64,000 nucleotides of DNA from Porticoccus hydrocarbonoclasticus MCTG13d (GTDB lineage Bacteria; Pseudomonadota; Gammaproteobacteria; Pseudomonadales; Porticoccaceae), in assembly GCF_000744735.1 (NCBI RefSeq), contig NZ_JQMM01000001.1, positions 496,001-560,000 on the forward strand, read 5' to 3'. Position 1 is the stretch's first letter, and each line of letters starts with the position of its first letter. The notes beneath the pieces are model-generated. The model searched no databases and was not told the origin of the DNA. It worked only from the letters and a program-made list of their open reading frames with translations. This document shows, in pieces, positions 49,763-59,162 of this stretch. The position numbers were made by a program, and so were the translations under genes.

Positions 49763-50302
49763 GTGAAAACCCCTGTCTGGTTACTGGTCTTCAGTCTGCT
49801 GTTACTGCCCGCTGCCAGTCAGGCATCCAGCAAGCTGGAAATCGACCTGTTTGTGCAGGAAACCCTGGCCGATTTTTACAAGCAATCCTCTGCAGGACGA
49901 GAACTGGCCTCCCGCGCCAAGGGCATGCTGGTTTTCCCGAAAATCTACAAGGCCGGTTTCTGGGTCGGCGGGGAATATGGTGAAGGCGCTTTGCGAATTG
50001 GCGGCAATACAGTGGGATATTACAACATTGCCTCGGCATCACTGGGGCTGCAACTGGGCGTTCAGAAAAAATCCCAGGTCATCCTTTTCATGACCGATGA
50101 CGCCTTGCAAAAATTCCGCAACAGCCAAGGTTGGGAAGCCGGTGTTGACGGCAGCGTCGCCATTGCCAACTTCGGAGCTGCGGAAGAAATTGATACCAAA
50201 ACGTTCCAGCAACCGATTATCGGCTTCGTCTTCTCCAACAAGGGATTGATGTACAACCTGACCATCGAAGGGGCGAAAATAACACCCATTCAGCCCCGTT
50301 GA
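49763..50302 (+). CDS. SYLF (YSC84) domain lipid-binding protein
   Basis: The 179-residue protein has a signal peptide (LLVFSLLLLPAASQA) and a single SYLF/YSC84 domain, marked by RAKGMLVFPKIYKAGFWVGGEYGEG and the final GLMYNLTIEGAKITPI. The domain binds phosphoinositides in yeast; the bacterial secreted forms are uncharacterised. It starts with GTG at 49763. It converges on the DUF938 gene with 18 bases between. Confidence 0.9.
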   Translation: MKTPVWLLVFSLLLLPAASQASSKLEIDLFVQETLADFYKQSSAGRELASRAKGMLVFPKIYKAGFWVGGEYGEGALRIGGNTVGYYNIASASLGLQLGVQKKSQVILFMTDDALQKFRNSQGWEAGVDGSVAIANFGAAEEIDTKTFQQPIIGFVFSNKGLMYNLTIEGAKITPIQPR

Positions 50303-50320
50303 TTCGGAATCTTCCGACGC

Positions 50321-50917
50321 CTACCTCCGCTGCCAGACCAGCAGACGGTTATTTGCCGGCATGGCATGGTCGTCCAGCAATGTCAGCCCGGCCTCATCGG
50401 CCAAACCATTAATCGCTTCGAAATCACGGATTCCCCGGTACGGGGCATTCTGCTTTAGCATCTGATCAAAGCGGGCATTGCTGTCACTGGTAAATTCACC
50501 GCCATAGTTAAAGGGCCCGTAAATCACCACATGTGCACCCGGCTGCAGCAGCTTTTCCAGCCCGGCAAACAGCCCAATCACCGATTGCCAGGACATGATG
50601 TGGCAGGTGTTGGCGGTAAAGACCGCATCGGCACCAGTCACCGGCCAGGGTTGCTGATCTACGTCCAACACCAGCGGACGGCGCAGGTTTTCGGCTGGAT
50701 GCTCATCAATCCAGCTGTTGATAGCCTCGTGGTTCACTGCCAGGTCAGAGGTTTGCCAGATCAAGTGAGGCAATTGGGGGGCAAAGTACACAGCGTGCTG
50801 ACCGGTGCCACTACCCAGCTCAAGTACGTGACGAGAAGATGCCAACACCGCCTGTAGCACCTGAAAAATCGGCTGCCGGTTATTTTCGCAGGCCTGAGAA
50901 AAAGGTTTCACCATCAT
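50321..50917 (-). CDS. DUF938 family SAM-dependent methyltransferase-like protein
   Basis: The 198-residue protein fits DUF938, a class I methyltransferase-like family. It has the opening [14 protein letters not shown], the SAM motif [16 protein letters not shown] and [13 protein letters not shown]. The substrate is unknown. The frame extends to 50953, but the ATG at 50917 overlaps the yaaA stop by 4 bases (ATGA) and matches the family start, so translation is probably coupled to yaaA. Confidence 0.88.
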   Translation of the reverse strand: MMVKPFSQACENNRQPIFQVLQAVLASSRHVLELGSGTGQHAVYFAPQLPHLIWQTSDLAVNHEAINSWIDEHPAENLRRPLVLDVDQQPWPVTGADAVFTANTCHIMSWQSVIGLFAGLEKLLQPGAHVVIYGPFNYGGEFTSDSNARFDQMLKQNAPYRGIRDFEAINGLADEAGLTLLDDHAMPANNRLLVWQRR

Positions 50918-51699
50918 CCTTCCTGCTCCGCCACGTCCCGAGTGAATACCCATTCCCGAGCTGACGACATGGCGGACTGAAACGCATAGCCACCGAGATC
51001 GAACGCCTTGACGCCCTCGGGGTCATCAATACGCTGTTCAATCAGGTAACGGCTCATCAATCCACGAGCCTTTTTGGCGTAAAAACTGATGATTTTGTAT
51101 TTGCCGTTTTTCCAGTCCTTGAATACCGGGGTAATGATGTCGGCATTCAGCAAACCCGGCTGCACAGCTCTGAAATACTCGTTGGAGGCCAGATTCAGCA
51201 ACACTGGTCGCGACATCGCCGCCAGTTCAGCATTCAGGCCATCGGTAATTTTTCTGCCCCAGAACTGATAGAGATCAGCACCGCGCGGATTGGCCAGACG
51301 GGTTCCCATTTCCAGTCGGTAGGGTTGCATCAGATCCAGTGGCCGCAACAGACCATAGAGCCCCGACAGAATCCGCAGATGCTGCTGCGCCCACTGCAGG
51401 TCGGCCTCCGAAAGACCCTCGGCCGCCAGTCCGGTGTACACATCCCCCTTAAAGGCCAGCAGCGCCTGTTTTGCATTGCTGGTCGTGAATTTCGGCTGCC
51501 AGTTGAGATAGCGGCCAAAGTTCAGATCACCCAGCTTGGCACTGATACCCATCAACTCCGACACCTTTGGTGGCGAAAGCTGCTGCAACTCGTCGATCAG
51601 CGCCTTTGAATCCTCCAGATAAGCGGGCATCGTAAAGTCCGCTGTGGTCGAGGGCGTTTCATAATCCAGGGTCTTGGCGGGGGAAATAACAGTCAGCAT
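50914..51699 (-). CDS. yaaA: Peroxide stress protein YaaA
   Basis: YaaA limits intracellular free iron during hydrogen peroxide stress in E. coli. The 261-residue protein has the family start [14 protein letters not shown] and the conserved [27 protein letters not shown] and [16 protein letters not shown]938 follows with a 4-base overlap. A ferritin-like gene lies 3 kb away, but no direct link is shown. Confidence 0.95.
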   Translation of the reverse strand: MLTVISPAKTLDYETPSTTADFTMPAYLEDSKALIDELQQLSPPKVSELMGISAKLGDLNFGRYLNWQPKFTTSNAKQALLAFKGDVYTGLAAEGLSEADLQWAQQHLRILSGLYGLLRPLDLMQPYRLEMGTRLANPRGADLYQFWGRKITDGLNAELAAMSRPVLLNLASNEYFRAVQPGLLNADIITPVFKDWKNGKYKIISFYAKKARGLMSRYLIEQRIDDPEGVKAFDLGGYAFQSAMSSAREWVFTRDVAEQEG

Positions 51700-51782
51700 G
51701 GTTTATCCAATGTATGAAATCATTACAGGTTACCATGGTCTATTATACTGCGTTGATCGCAATCTGTTCGTCAGGAGAATCC

Positions 51783-53339
51783 ATGCCCCGGGTCGTGCCA
51801 CTTTTCTTATCCACGCTAATGTTGCTCGTATTCTTGAGTGGTTGTTCGGTCAACCCCGTCACCGGCGAAAACCAGTTCTCACTGATGTCGGCAGAGCAGG
51901 AAGTGGCGATAGGTGCCAGCAACTTTGCCCCCTCCCAGCAATCCCAGGGGGGACGCTACATCATTGATCCGGAAGTGCAGGCCTATGTCAGCGGCGTGGG
52001 GAAAAAACTGGCCGCCGTCAGTGATCGTCCCGACCTGCCCTACGAATTCGTGGTACTGAACAATTCGGTGCCCAATGCCTGGGCTCTGCCCGGTGGCAAG
52101 ATCGCCATCAATCGCGGGCTACTCGTGGAACTGGAGGATGAGTCCCAACTGGCCGCCGTGCTGGCACATGAAATTGTCCACGCCGCCGCCCGGCACAGCG
52201 CCGCACAGATGACCCGTGGCACCCTGTTGAGCATCGGTGCCGCTGCTGTGGGTGCGGCGGGCTCAAACTATGGTCTCGGCGAAATGGGCTCACAAGTGGC
52301 ACAGATGGGTGCGGCTGCCTGGATGGCCAAGTACGGCCGCAGTGCCGAACTGGAGTCCGACGCCTACGGTATGGAATACATGGCCCGCGCCGGATACGAC
52401 CCCAGTGGGGCAGTCAAGCTGCAGGAGACCTTCGTCAAACTGAGCGAAGGTCGTCAACAGGACTTCCTCAGCGGTTTGTTCGCCAGCCACCCCCCTTCAC
52501 AGGAGCGGGTTGATGCCAACCGCATCAAGGCCGCGACACTCCCCAAAGGCGTCATTAATCGCGAGCTCTACCAACGCAAAATCGCCCAGATCAAACGCGA
52601 CCAACCCGCCTACAAGGCCCAGGAAGCGGCGATGAAAGCACTCAGTGCCGATAACCCGAAAACCGCCCTCAGTGAGCTGGACAAGGCTATTGCCATTCAA
52701 CCCGATGACGGTTATTTCTGGGAATTGCGCGGCCATGCCTGGGCCATGCAGAAAAACATGAGCAATGCCGAGCAGGCTTTTACCACTGCCATCGGTAAAA
52801 ACCCCGACTATTTCAGCCACCATCTGTCTCGGGGCCTACTGCGCTTTGAGGAGGGCAAAAAAACCGCTGCCCGCAGTGATCTGGAAAAGAGTTATCAACT
52901 GCTGCCAACACCCTATGCCGGTTACTATCTGGGTGAAATAGCACTGGAAAACGGCGATCAGAAAAATGCCATTAATTATTTTCAGTCCGCTGCCCAGGGT
53001 GGTGGTGAAATGGCCAAAAAAGCCCAGGCGCGGCTGGCAGTACTGGAACTGGACACCGCTCCCCACAAATACATCACCAGCCAGTTGTCCCTGACGGACG
53101 ATGGCTATCTGCGCGTCACCGTTAAAAACAACAGCCCGGTCACCGTCACCAATGTGAAGCTGCAGGTCACCGAGATGGTGAATGCCTATATTGCCGGCGG
53201 TAGTTCCACCATGAATGGGCCGCGGCAGTTATCGCCGGGCCAGCAGGTGTCCATGAAAACCAGCATAGGCCCGTTCAAGGATAGTAATGACGCCGCCCGC
53301 TACCGCATTCAGGTCTCGTCTGTTGAGGTGGCCGAATAA
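51783..53339 (+). CDS. M48 family metalloprotease lipoprotein with TPR repeats
   Basis: The 518-residue protein is an envelope protease of the BepA/YfgC type, thought to control outer-membrane protein assembly. It has a lipoprotein signal with lipobox LSGC (Cys21), the zinc motif HEIVH (residues 129-133), the third ligand in ELESDAYG, TPR-like helices (about 290-420) and a C-terminal beta domain (about 430-518). The frame opens at 51714, but the ATG at 51783 has AGGAG 5 bases upstream and starts the signal peptide. The added C-terminal domain makes it longer than E. coli BepA (487). Confidence 0.9.
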   Translation: MPRVVPLFLSTLMLLVFLSGCSVNPVTGENQFSLMSAEQEVAIGASNFAPSQQSQGGRYIIDPEVQAYVSGVGKKLAAVSDRPDLPYEFVVLNNSVPNAWALPGGKIAINRGLLVELEDESQLAAVLAHEIVHAAARHSAAQMTRGTLLSIGAAAVGAAGSNYGLGEMGSQVAQMGAAAWMAKYGRSAELESDAYGMEYMARAGYDPSGAVKLQETFVKLSEGRQQDFLSGLFASHPPSQERVDANRIKAATLPKGVINRELYQRKIAQIKRDQPAYKAQEAAMKALSADNPKTALSELDKAIAIQPDDGYFWELRGHAWAMQKNMSNAEQAFTTAIGKNPDYFSHHLSRGLLRFEEGKKTAARSDLEKSYQLLPTPYAGYYLGEIALENGDQKNAINYFQSAAQGGGEMAKKAQARLAVLELDTAPHKYITSQLSLTDDGYLRVTVKNNSPVTVTNVKLQVTEMVNAYIAGGSSTMNGPRQLSPGQQVSMKTSIGPFKDSNDAARYRIQVSSVEVAE

Positions 53340-53354
53340 ACAGACACCGGCGCA

Positions 53355-54218
53355 CTAAAACGTCCGGCTCAATGCCTCCACCAGAAACACCAGGGTGGAG
53401 GACAGCATCATACGCTTCGGATTGGGGCCGACCCGCACAACCCAGATCACGGCAACAACCGACGCCAGCACAAAAGGGAGAGTTGATGCCAACCCTCTCG
53501 ACCCCAGCCCAAAGGCCAGCGCCAACAACCCCAGCGTGGTTGCCAGCAGCACTGCTGAAACGCGATAGGTGACTGTGGCACCGTGACGCACCGCCAAGCA
53601 CTGTTTGCCCGCCTGCCGATCTGTTTCGATCTGCGGCGGCTGGTGGGAAAACAGCAACGCCGTGGCAAAGGCCGCAAACGCGCCCATCCCCAACAGTGAG
53701 CTCCAACCAAACGGCTGTTCCGCAACAAACCACAGGCCACCAAACACGCCGGGGCCATAGCAGAGCGCTGTGATCCACTCCCCGGCGGCAGTGTAGGAAA
53801 GCGGACGCTGCCCGGCGTTATACAACACCCCCAGCACCGCAAGGGGCAGTGCAAAAACCAGAATCCACAGCTGCTGGACAAGCAACAACACCAGCAGCCC
53901 CAAGGCACCTCCAGCTGTCAGACTGATCAGACCGTGATAAAAGACGGTGCGAACACTACCGTCGTGAATACGCACCCAGGAATCGTACTTGAAAGTGTCG
54001 GCGCCCAGCTGCCAGTCCTTGGCATCATTGAGCAGGTTGATACCGTGTTGCAGCAGCACCACGGCCAGGGTCGCCGACCATAGCGCAGTGTGACTGAGCG
54101 GCTTTTCCGCCAGCAGCCAGACCGCGACGCCGGGCAGTATCGATACAAGGTAGACAGCAGGGTTGAGCGCCTGCCACCATCTGACCGATGAGAATTGCTC
54201 TACACGCTCAACGTTCAA
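53355..54218 (-). CDS. UbiA-family prenyltransferase
   Basis: The 287-residue protein has about eight membrane helices and UbiA-superfamily motifs: NLLNDAKDWQLGAD (first aspartate motif, N-D-x2-D-x5-D) and IETDRQAGKQCLAVRHG (second). The pattern is nearer MenA (dihydroxynaphthoate prenyltransferase) than UbiA, but no men genes are present, and the true ubiA lies at 44542. Its substrate is therefore unknown. It starts 8 bases after the ferritin-like gene and is cotranscribed with it. Confidence 0.82.
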   Translation of the reverse strand: MNVERVEQFSSVRWWQALNPAVYLVSILPGVAVWLLAEKPLSHTALWSATLAVVLLQHGINLLNDAKDWQLGADTFKYDSWVRIHDGSVRTVFYHGLISLTAGGALGLLVLLLVQQLWILVFALPLAVLGVLYNAGQRPLSYTAAGEWITALCYGPGVFGGLWFVAEQPFGWSSLLGMGAFAAFATALLFSHQPPQIETDRQAGKQCLAVRHGATVTYRVSAVLLATTLGLLALAFGLGSRGLASTLPFVLASVVAVIWVVRVGPNPKRMMLSSTLVFLVEALSRTF

Positions 54219-54226
54219 ACAGGCTG

Positions 54227-54787
54227 TCAGACCATTGCCCGGGCTTGTGGTGAACGGAAATTATCCAGGGCCGCCTGAAACCAGTGGGCGTGCTGGCGCT
54301 CGGAATCGATCACCTGTTGGTAAACCGCTGCGGTGTCGGCGTCGTTCGCCGCCAGCGCCTGGTCGCGGAAACGGGGATAGATATCCTGGTATTCCCGCTC
54401 TTCCACCCGAATCGCCACCTGCAATGCCTTTTCCACTACCCCGTCGGGATTCAGGGCAATCAGCTCGTCGCAATTGCTACGAATAGCTTCCAGGGCGTCG
54501 ATAGCGCGCTGGGTATCTTCACCCCGTTGCGGCACACCGATATCGCTGTACAGCGCCCGCAACCAGACCGCGTGCAGCTTCTCCTCACCGGCTACTTTGC
54601 GGAACAGGGTCGCCAGCTCCGGATAACCGGCCTTGCCCGCCCAACGAGCAAACTCCGGGTACATCACCCGGTTTTCGTACTCTTCCACATCCACAAACGA
54701 TGCCGCCGTCCCGGCCATATCATCAGACTGGCAGGCAGCCGCAAAGCACCCGAAAATCATCTCTTCGCTAATCTCAGCCTTTTCCAT
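54227..54787 (-). CDS. Ferritin-like / rubrerythrin-type di-iron protein
   Basis: The 186-residue protein is a four-helix bundle with two ExxH motifs spaced as in rubrerythrin: GEEKLHAVW (about residues 68-76) and DSERQHAHW (about 161-169). Glutamates in VDVEEYENRV and RVEEREYQDI complete the di-iron site. It lacks the rubredoxin domain, so it is an erythrin-like form that may reduce peroxide or store iron. It lies 8 bases upstream of the UbiA-family gene on the same strand. Confidence 0.85.
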   Translation of the reverse strand: MEKAEISEEMIFGCFAAACQSDDMAGTAASFVDVEEYENRVMYPEFARWAGKAGYPELATLFRKVAGEEKLHAVWLRALYSDIGVPQRGEDTQRAIDALEAIRSNCDELIALNPDGVVEKALQVAIRVEEREYQDIYPRFRDQALAANDADTAAVYQQVIDSERQHAHWFQAALDNFRSPQARAMV

Positions 54788-54965
54788 TGCTTTTCTCCGT
54801 GAAAGTCGTTGGGTTATTAACAGGGTGTAACTGGAACAGCTACATTAACCCGTAACAGGGACTGGCAACACCTTTTGGATCATATTGTGGGCGGATGACC
54901 ATTGATGACTATTGAGAGTCATCGCAACTAACGCTTCCACATTACAGCGCTACCCAATCGCCGTG

Positions 54966-55250
54966 TTAACCGACAGCAGTAACACCCTCTATTTGTACAA
55001 CACTCATGGCTTCCGAACGTTCAATAATTTTAACCATAGCGGATTGAATCGCCTCATCTTCCCGGGCATCGATGACACTGGAAAAACGCTGCTCCTGTAT
55101 TTCTGCTCCCTCTTCCAGGCAGAACTTCACTGACACCCCATCCGCACAACCAGCAGCCTTGCCAAAATATTCTATGGTAATTTCCGGATAGCCCTGACGG
55201 CTCATTTTGACGCGCTTGGCTATACGCTTTTTGGACTTTTCAAGATTCAT
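54966..55250 (-). CDS. Hypothetical protein (94 aa)
   Basis: I do not recognise this protein. It has a strongly basic N-terminus (about residues 4-18, KSKKRIAKRVKMSR), a central part with two cysteines (GKAAGCADGVSVKFCLEEG) and an acidic C-terminal half that looks alternately beta and alpha. There is no signal or membrane segment. It stands alone with its own promoter gap on both sides, and the frame shows no break. It could be a small regulator or nucleic-acid binder, but that is a guess. Confidence 0.6.
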   Translation of the reverse strand: MNLEKSKKRIAKRVKMSRQGYPEITIEYFGKAAGCADGVSVKFCLEEGAEIQEQRFSSVIDAREDEAIQSAMVKIIERSEAMSVVQIEGVTAVG

Positions 55251-55377
55251 AATATTGCCCTTCAGTGGAGGGGAGTATAACGCCAGGCATTGAAGCCGAT
55301 CATGAGGTTTCTAATCTGACTCCAAATCATCTGTATTAATAAGTGATTGCCAATTGCTGCTTTGACTGGTTGACGCG

Positions 55378-56238
55378 TTAGTGCATCAGCCTTTCCGTCA
55401 GGAACTGGCTACAGGCTTTAACCCGGGCATTACTGCGCAAATCCCGATGGGTCAGCAACCAAAGGTCCGAATGAAAATCGCGGTCAAGGGTGCCCAAGGG
55501 TGGCAACCCATCGGCGACATCATCAGGCAGCAACGCAATCCCGAGACCGGCTTTCACCAGGGCCGCCATGCCCATCAGCGTATTGGCGCGGGCTACGATA
55601 CTGTCTGCCGAACAGTGCTTTTCCAGCCACTGCATGGGTTTCAGCCGCAATAAAGCGCGCTCCGGGCCAATCACCGGCATGCCACTCAATGCCTTTGCCG
55701 TGAAAACCCCGGATTGGCCATGGGCGAATCTTTCCGAACCATATAGCTGCCAGGGCATTGTCATTAATTTTCGACCCACCAGATGCTCCGGAGGATTATT
55801 GGTGGCACGCAGGGCGATATCGGCTTCCATCCGTGACAGATTGAGATCGTCACTGTCAGCAAGGAGCTCTATCTCAATACCCGGGAAAAGTGCCCGGAAC
55901 TCCGCAAGCAAGGGCGGCAGCTGGTAATAGGCAAAACCGTCGGGGCAGGTAATACGCACCTTGCCTTCCAGGGTTTGATCACCGCCGAGAATCATTCGAT
56001 CCACATCGTCAATGGCCTCGGCAACCTGCTCCACTCGCACCATCAACAGCTCACCGGCACCGGTCAACTGATAGCGGGCATCCCATCGCTCAAACAGACG
56101 CACGCCAAGTTTTTCCTCCAGCCCCTTGATTCGCCGGAATACCGTGGAGTGATTGACACCCAGTCGCTTGCGGGCACCCGTAAGACTCCCGGTTTCCGCA
56201 ACCGCCTGAAAATACCGCAGATCATCCCAACTATCCAT
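55378..56238 (-). CDS. LysR-type regulator next to the doxX-pirin operon
   Basis: The 286-residue protein has an N-terminal winged helix (LRYFQAVAETGSLTGARKRLGVNHSTVFRRIKGLE) and a LysR substrate-binding domain. The AaeR/YafC-like start WDDLRYF is typical of a large subgroup that controls neighbouring redox genes. It is divergent from doxX, and two copies of an 11-base sequence lie in the gap. I infer that it controls doxX-pirin-nitroreductase and itself; the effector is unknown. Confidence 0.9.
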   Translation of the reverse strand: MDSWDDLRYFQAVAETGSLTGARKRLGVNHSTVFRRIKGLEEKLGVRLFERWDARYQLTGAGELLMVRVEQVAEAIDDVDRMILGGDQTLEGKVRITCPDGFAYYQLPPLLAEFRALFPGIEIELLADSDDLNLSRMEADIALRATNNPPEHLVGRKLMTMPWQLYGSERFAHGQSGVFTAKALSGMPVIGPERALLRLKPMQWLEKHCSADSIVARANTLMGMAALVKAGLGIALLPDDVADGLPPLGTLDRDFHSDLWLLTHRDLRSNARVKACSQFLTERLMH

Positions 56239-56261
56239 AACGATAACTCACCCCGCTATTG

Positions 56262-56318
56262 TTTGCATTTTTGCAAATATCGTTTGAACATAATGAGAAT
56301 TATATTTCATTTTTGCAA
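56262..56318. promoter_or_regulatory. LysR operator region (TTTGCA repeats)
   Basis: A perfect inverted repeat TTTGCA-N4-TGCAAA (56262-56277) lies 24 bases upstream of the LysR start. The 11-base sequence CATTTTTGCAA occurs inside it (56266-56276) and again at 56308-56318, 42 bases on, about four helix turns. Two phased sites between divergent genes are the usual LysR layout. Confidence 0.6.
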
Positions 56319-56363
56319 CACTCATACTGCACCTGAACCCATTCACTTATAGAGGATCGCAAT

Positions 56364-56768
56364 ATGAACAAGTACGCAAACCACGGCACCGCCCTGCTTC
56401 GCATCAGCCTTGGCGTTATCTATATCGCCCACAGTCTGTACCTGAAACTGGTGGTATTCACCCTGCCCGGCACAGCCGCCTTCTTTGCAAGCATCGGCTT
56501 ACCCGCTATAGCGGCCTACGCCACGTTTATCGTTGAGGCAATAGGCGGTATTGCATTACTGCTGGGCTATCAGGTCCGCTGGGCGGCACTGGCATTGATA
56601 CCCGTCGCACTGGGTGCCACCTGGGCCCACAGTGGTGCGGGCTGGGTATTCAGCAATGCCGGTGGGGGTTGGGAATACCCCTTGTTTCTCGCCATCACCA
56701 CGGCGGTCATTGCCCTACAGGGCAACGGTAGTCTGGCAGTGCAACGCAAACACGCATCAATCCACTAA
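56364..56768 (+). CDS. DoxX family membrane protein
   Basis: The 134-residue protein has four membrane segments and the DoxX signature LLRISLGVIYIAHSLYLK. DoxX proteins are linked to thiosulfate oxidation in archaea and to redox stress complexes in mycobacteria. Here it is the first gene of a three-gene operon with a pirin and a nitroreductase, so a role in quinone or oxidative stress is inferred. Confidence 0.88.
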   Translation: MNKYANHGTALLRISLGVIYIAHSLYLKLVVFTLPGTAAFFASIGLPAIAAYATFIVEAIGGIALLLGYQVRWAALALIPVALGATWAHSGAGWVFSNAGGGWEYPLFLAITTAVIALQGNGSLAVQRKHASIH

Positions 56769-56776
56769 CCGGAACC

Positions 56777-57523
56777 ATGCAGATGTACAAACACATCCGG
56801 GCAAACGAGCGGGGCAGCACGCTGCTGCCCTGGCTCCGAAGCTATCACAGTTTTTCATTCAACCAGTATTACGACCCCGCGCGGATGGGCTTTGGCCCCC
56901 TGCGGGTAGTTAATCAGGATTGGGTGGCTCCCGGTGGCGGCTTCTCCAGCCATAGTCACCGTGACGCTTTAATCATCAGCCTGGTCACGCAGGGTGAGAT
57001 GGTTCACCGGGACAACGCCGGTCATGAACGTTTACTTGGCACCGGAGACTATCAGTATATGAGCGCAGGTAGCGGTATCCGCCACAGTGAATTCAATGCC
57101 AGTGATACCGAGCCAATGGAATTTGTACAGATCTGGGTAACACCCCGCCACAAAAATACAGCACCTGCTTACCAAGTCCGCCATTTTGACGATGCGGCGA
57201 CGCTGCAGCTAATCGCCGCCGGAGAGGCGGATGTGGACGTGGATACCAAAGTCTTTCTACTGGATCAGGATATCCGTATCTGGCAACTGCAACTCAACGC
57301 CGGAGAACATCTCCAGCAAAACCTGCCCGATCAATGGCAGCGCCGGGTGCAACTTGTCAAAGGTGAAATCACCCTGGAGAACATACTGTTGCAACCCGGC
57401 GACGCACTGGAATTTGGCCCAGACTTATACCCGAATCAGGTAACGACCTATCGGGCCAACAGCAACATTCTGGCGCTGATTTTCGATATTCCCGCACACC
57501 ACCAACAGAGGACAACCCCATGA
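56777..57523 (+). CDS. Pirin family protein (quercetinase-like bicupin)
   Basis: The 248-residue bicupin has the pirin start ERGSTLLPWLRSYHSFSF and the metal motif GGGFSSHSHRDALIISLV in the N-terminal cupin. Bacterial pirins can oxidise quercetin or regulate central metabolism. It follows doxX by 8 bases and overlaps the nitroreductase by 4 bases, so the operon is tight. Confidence 0.92.
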   Translation: MQMYKHIRANERGSTLLPWLRSYHSFSFNQYYDPARMGFGPLRVVNQDWVAPGGGFSSHSHRDALIISLVTQGEMVHRDNAGHERLLGTGDYQYMSAGSGIRHSEFNASDTEPMEFVQIWVTPRHKNTAPAYQVRHFDDAATLQLIAAGEADVDVDTKVFLLDQDIRIWQLQLNAGEHLQQNLPDQWQRRVQLVKGEITLENILLQPGDALEFGPDLYPNQVTTYRANSNILALIFDIPAHHQQRTTP

Positions 57524-58110
57524 ATCCACTCGACCAAACTGTTCTGCAACAATTGTTTACCCATGCCCGCACGCACAGCAACTGGCAGGATCGCGGCATC
57601 GCCGCCGATACCCTGCGCCAGCTCTACCAGCTCACCGCCATGGGGCCCACCAGCATGAACGCCCAACCGGGACGGTTTGTATTCCTCACCACCCCGGCGG
57701 CCAAACAGCAATTGCTACCGGCACTGGCAGAGGGCAACCGCGAAAAAACCCGGGCCGCACCGGTCACCGTTATCGTCGCCCACGACCCAGCCTTCTACCG
57801 CCACCTGCCGGAACTGTTTCCACACATGGAAGGGGTTGACAAAATGTTTGCCGACAACGAGGAACTGGCCCAAAGCACCGCCTTCCGCAACGGCACCCTG
57901 CAGGGAGCATGGCTGATCATGGCCGCCCGCGCACTGGGACTGGACTGCGGCCCAATGTCCGGTTTCGACAACGGCAAAACCGATGAGATTTTCTTTACTG
58001 AAAATGGCTGGAAATCCAACTTTCTGGTCAACCTCGGCTACGGCGATTCGCAAAAACTCCACCCCCGAGGCAAGCGGTTGGAGTTTGAAGAGGCCTGCCT
58101 GTTGTTGTAG
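57520..58110 (+). CDS. Nitroreductase, RutE/HadB-like (malonic semialdehyde reductase family)
   Basis: The 196-residue FMN enzyme has the subgroup marks MGPTSMNAQPGRFVF (FMN phosphate site) and ALGLDCGPMSGFDN, and matches the RutE/HadB-like family that reduces malonic semialdehyde or nitro compounds and quinones. No rut genes are present, so uracil breakdown is unlikely here. It overlaps the pirin gene and ends the operon. Confidence 0.88.
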   Translation: MNPLDQTVLQQLFTHARTHSNWQDRGIAADTLRQLYQLTAMGPTSMNAQPGRFVFLTTPAAKQQLLPALAEGNREKTRAAPVTVIVAHDPAFYRHLPELFPHMEGVDKMFADNEELAQSTAFRNGTLQGAWLIMAARALGLDCGPMSGFDNGKTDEIFFTENGWKSNFLVNLGYGDSQKLHPRGKRLEFEEACLLL

Positions 58111-58177
58111 AACAGCCCCTCAAACTTCAGGCAATAAAAAATGTCGCTGTTCTCACGACCAGAAGTGCCCGCTTGAA

Positions 58178-59029
58178 TTATTGGTTCAAAATATCTTCGA
58201 TCCAATTTAGAAATCTGGCTGCACTTCTGGTTTCGAAGCTGTCCTTATTTGGTACGTAATAGCAAAAGTCTGATTTGACCGGTCGAGTTTCAAATTGTTG
58301 TAGAAGGTTAGATTTTACAAGCCTTGTAGTGAGTGTCGTAGAACAGAACACAAGTCCATTTTCTGCCATAGCCTGTTGGATCCCGAAAAGCTCTTGATCA
58401 AACTTTTTGAGTTTAATATCAGCTCCTTCCAGGCCATTTGTTTCCAACCAAGCAGCTAGTGGAGGATCCGGTAACGATTTATTTTTCCACTCCGTTGTAA
58501 AAAGGGTAATGGGTTCATTTGACCAGGAAGGAGGCGTCATTCCATAGGCACCAAATACATTGAATGATTCATATCTGATGACATCAGAATCCTTGGCGAC
58601 TGAGACATCACCGAAACGAATTGGAATAATATATGATTGGCTGTCGACCGACTCCCCAGTCGATATTTCCATGGAAATATCGGGGTTGGCTTGTTCAAAT
58701 TCATGCTGGGCGGGGATCAGCACCATAGCTGCCAATGATGATGTCGTCGTTACCCTGACCGCAGTGCCAGCCTTCATCACTTCTTCCAAGGCACTGTCAA
58801 TTTTTCGAAATCCCTCCGAGGTGGCTTTAGCTAATCTTTTACCTGTTCCTGTGAGTGATATCCGCCTTCCCTGTCGATGAAACAAATTTACATTTAACCG
58901 ACTTTCCAGGTTGCTAATGTGGTGTGAAATGGCTGTTGGCGTCAGCGAAAGTTCTTCTGCCGCCAACTTAAAACTTCCCCGACGGGCAGCCGACTCAAAG
59001 GCTTTCAGCGCCTGTAACGATACCTGCAA
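58178..59029 (-). CDS. LysR-type regulator next to the azoreductase
   Basis: The 283-residue protein has a GcvA-like winged helix (LQALKAFESAARRGSFKLAAEELSLTPTAISHHISNLE) and an effector domain. The start is TTG at 59029, with GGAG 7 bases upstream. It is divergent from the azoreductase and faces a perfect palindrome in the gap, so it most likely controls that gene. Base composition is clearly more AT-rich than the genes before 57.5 kb, a sign of recent transfer. Confidence 0.9.
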   Translation of the reverse strand: MQVSLQALKAFESAARRGSFKLAAEELSLTPTAISHHISNLESRLNVNLFHRQGRRISLTGTGKRLAKATSEGFRKIDSALEEVMKAGTAVRVTTTSSLAAMVLIPAQHEFEQANPDISMEISTGESVDSQSYIIPIRFGDVSVAKDSDVIRYESFNVFGAYGMTPPSWSNEPITLFTTEWKNKSLPDPPLAAWLETNGLEGADIKLKKFDQELFGIQQAMAENGLVFCSTTLTTRLVKSNLLQQFETRPVKSDFCYYVPNKDSFETRSAARFLNWIEDILNQ

Positions 59030-59064
59030 ACTCTATCTCCAAATCAATCACTGGTTCATCGATA

Positions 59065-59091
59065 GTATAGATGATTTAAACTCATCTATAC
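59065..59091. promoter_or_regulatory. Palindromic LysR operator
   Basis: A perfect 10 bp inverted repeat GTATAGATGA (59065-59074) and TCATCTATAC (59082-59091) surrounds 7 bases. It contains the T-N11-A core of LysR sites and lies between the divergent LysR and azoreductase genes. Confidence 0.75.
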
Positions 59092-59162
59092 GTGTAATTC
59101 TTTCGTTTGTAGCATTCGATACAGACTCACAAAATAGCGCCTGTTCTTAATTAACCAAGGTA

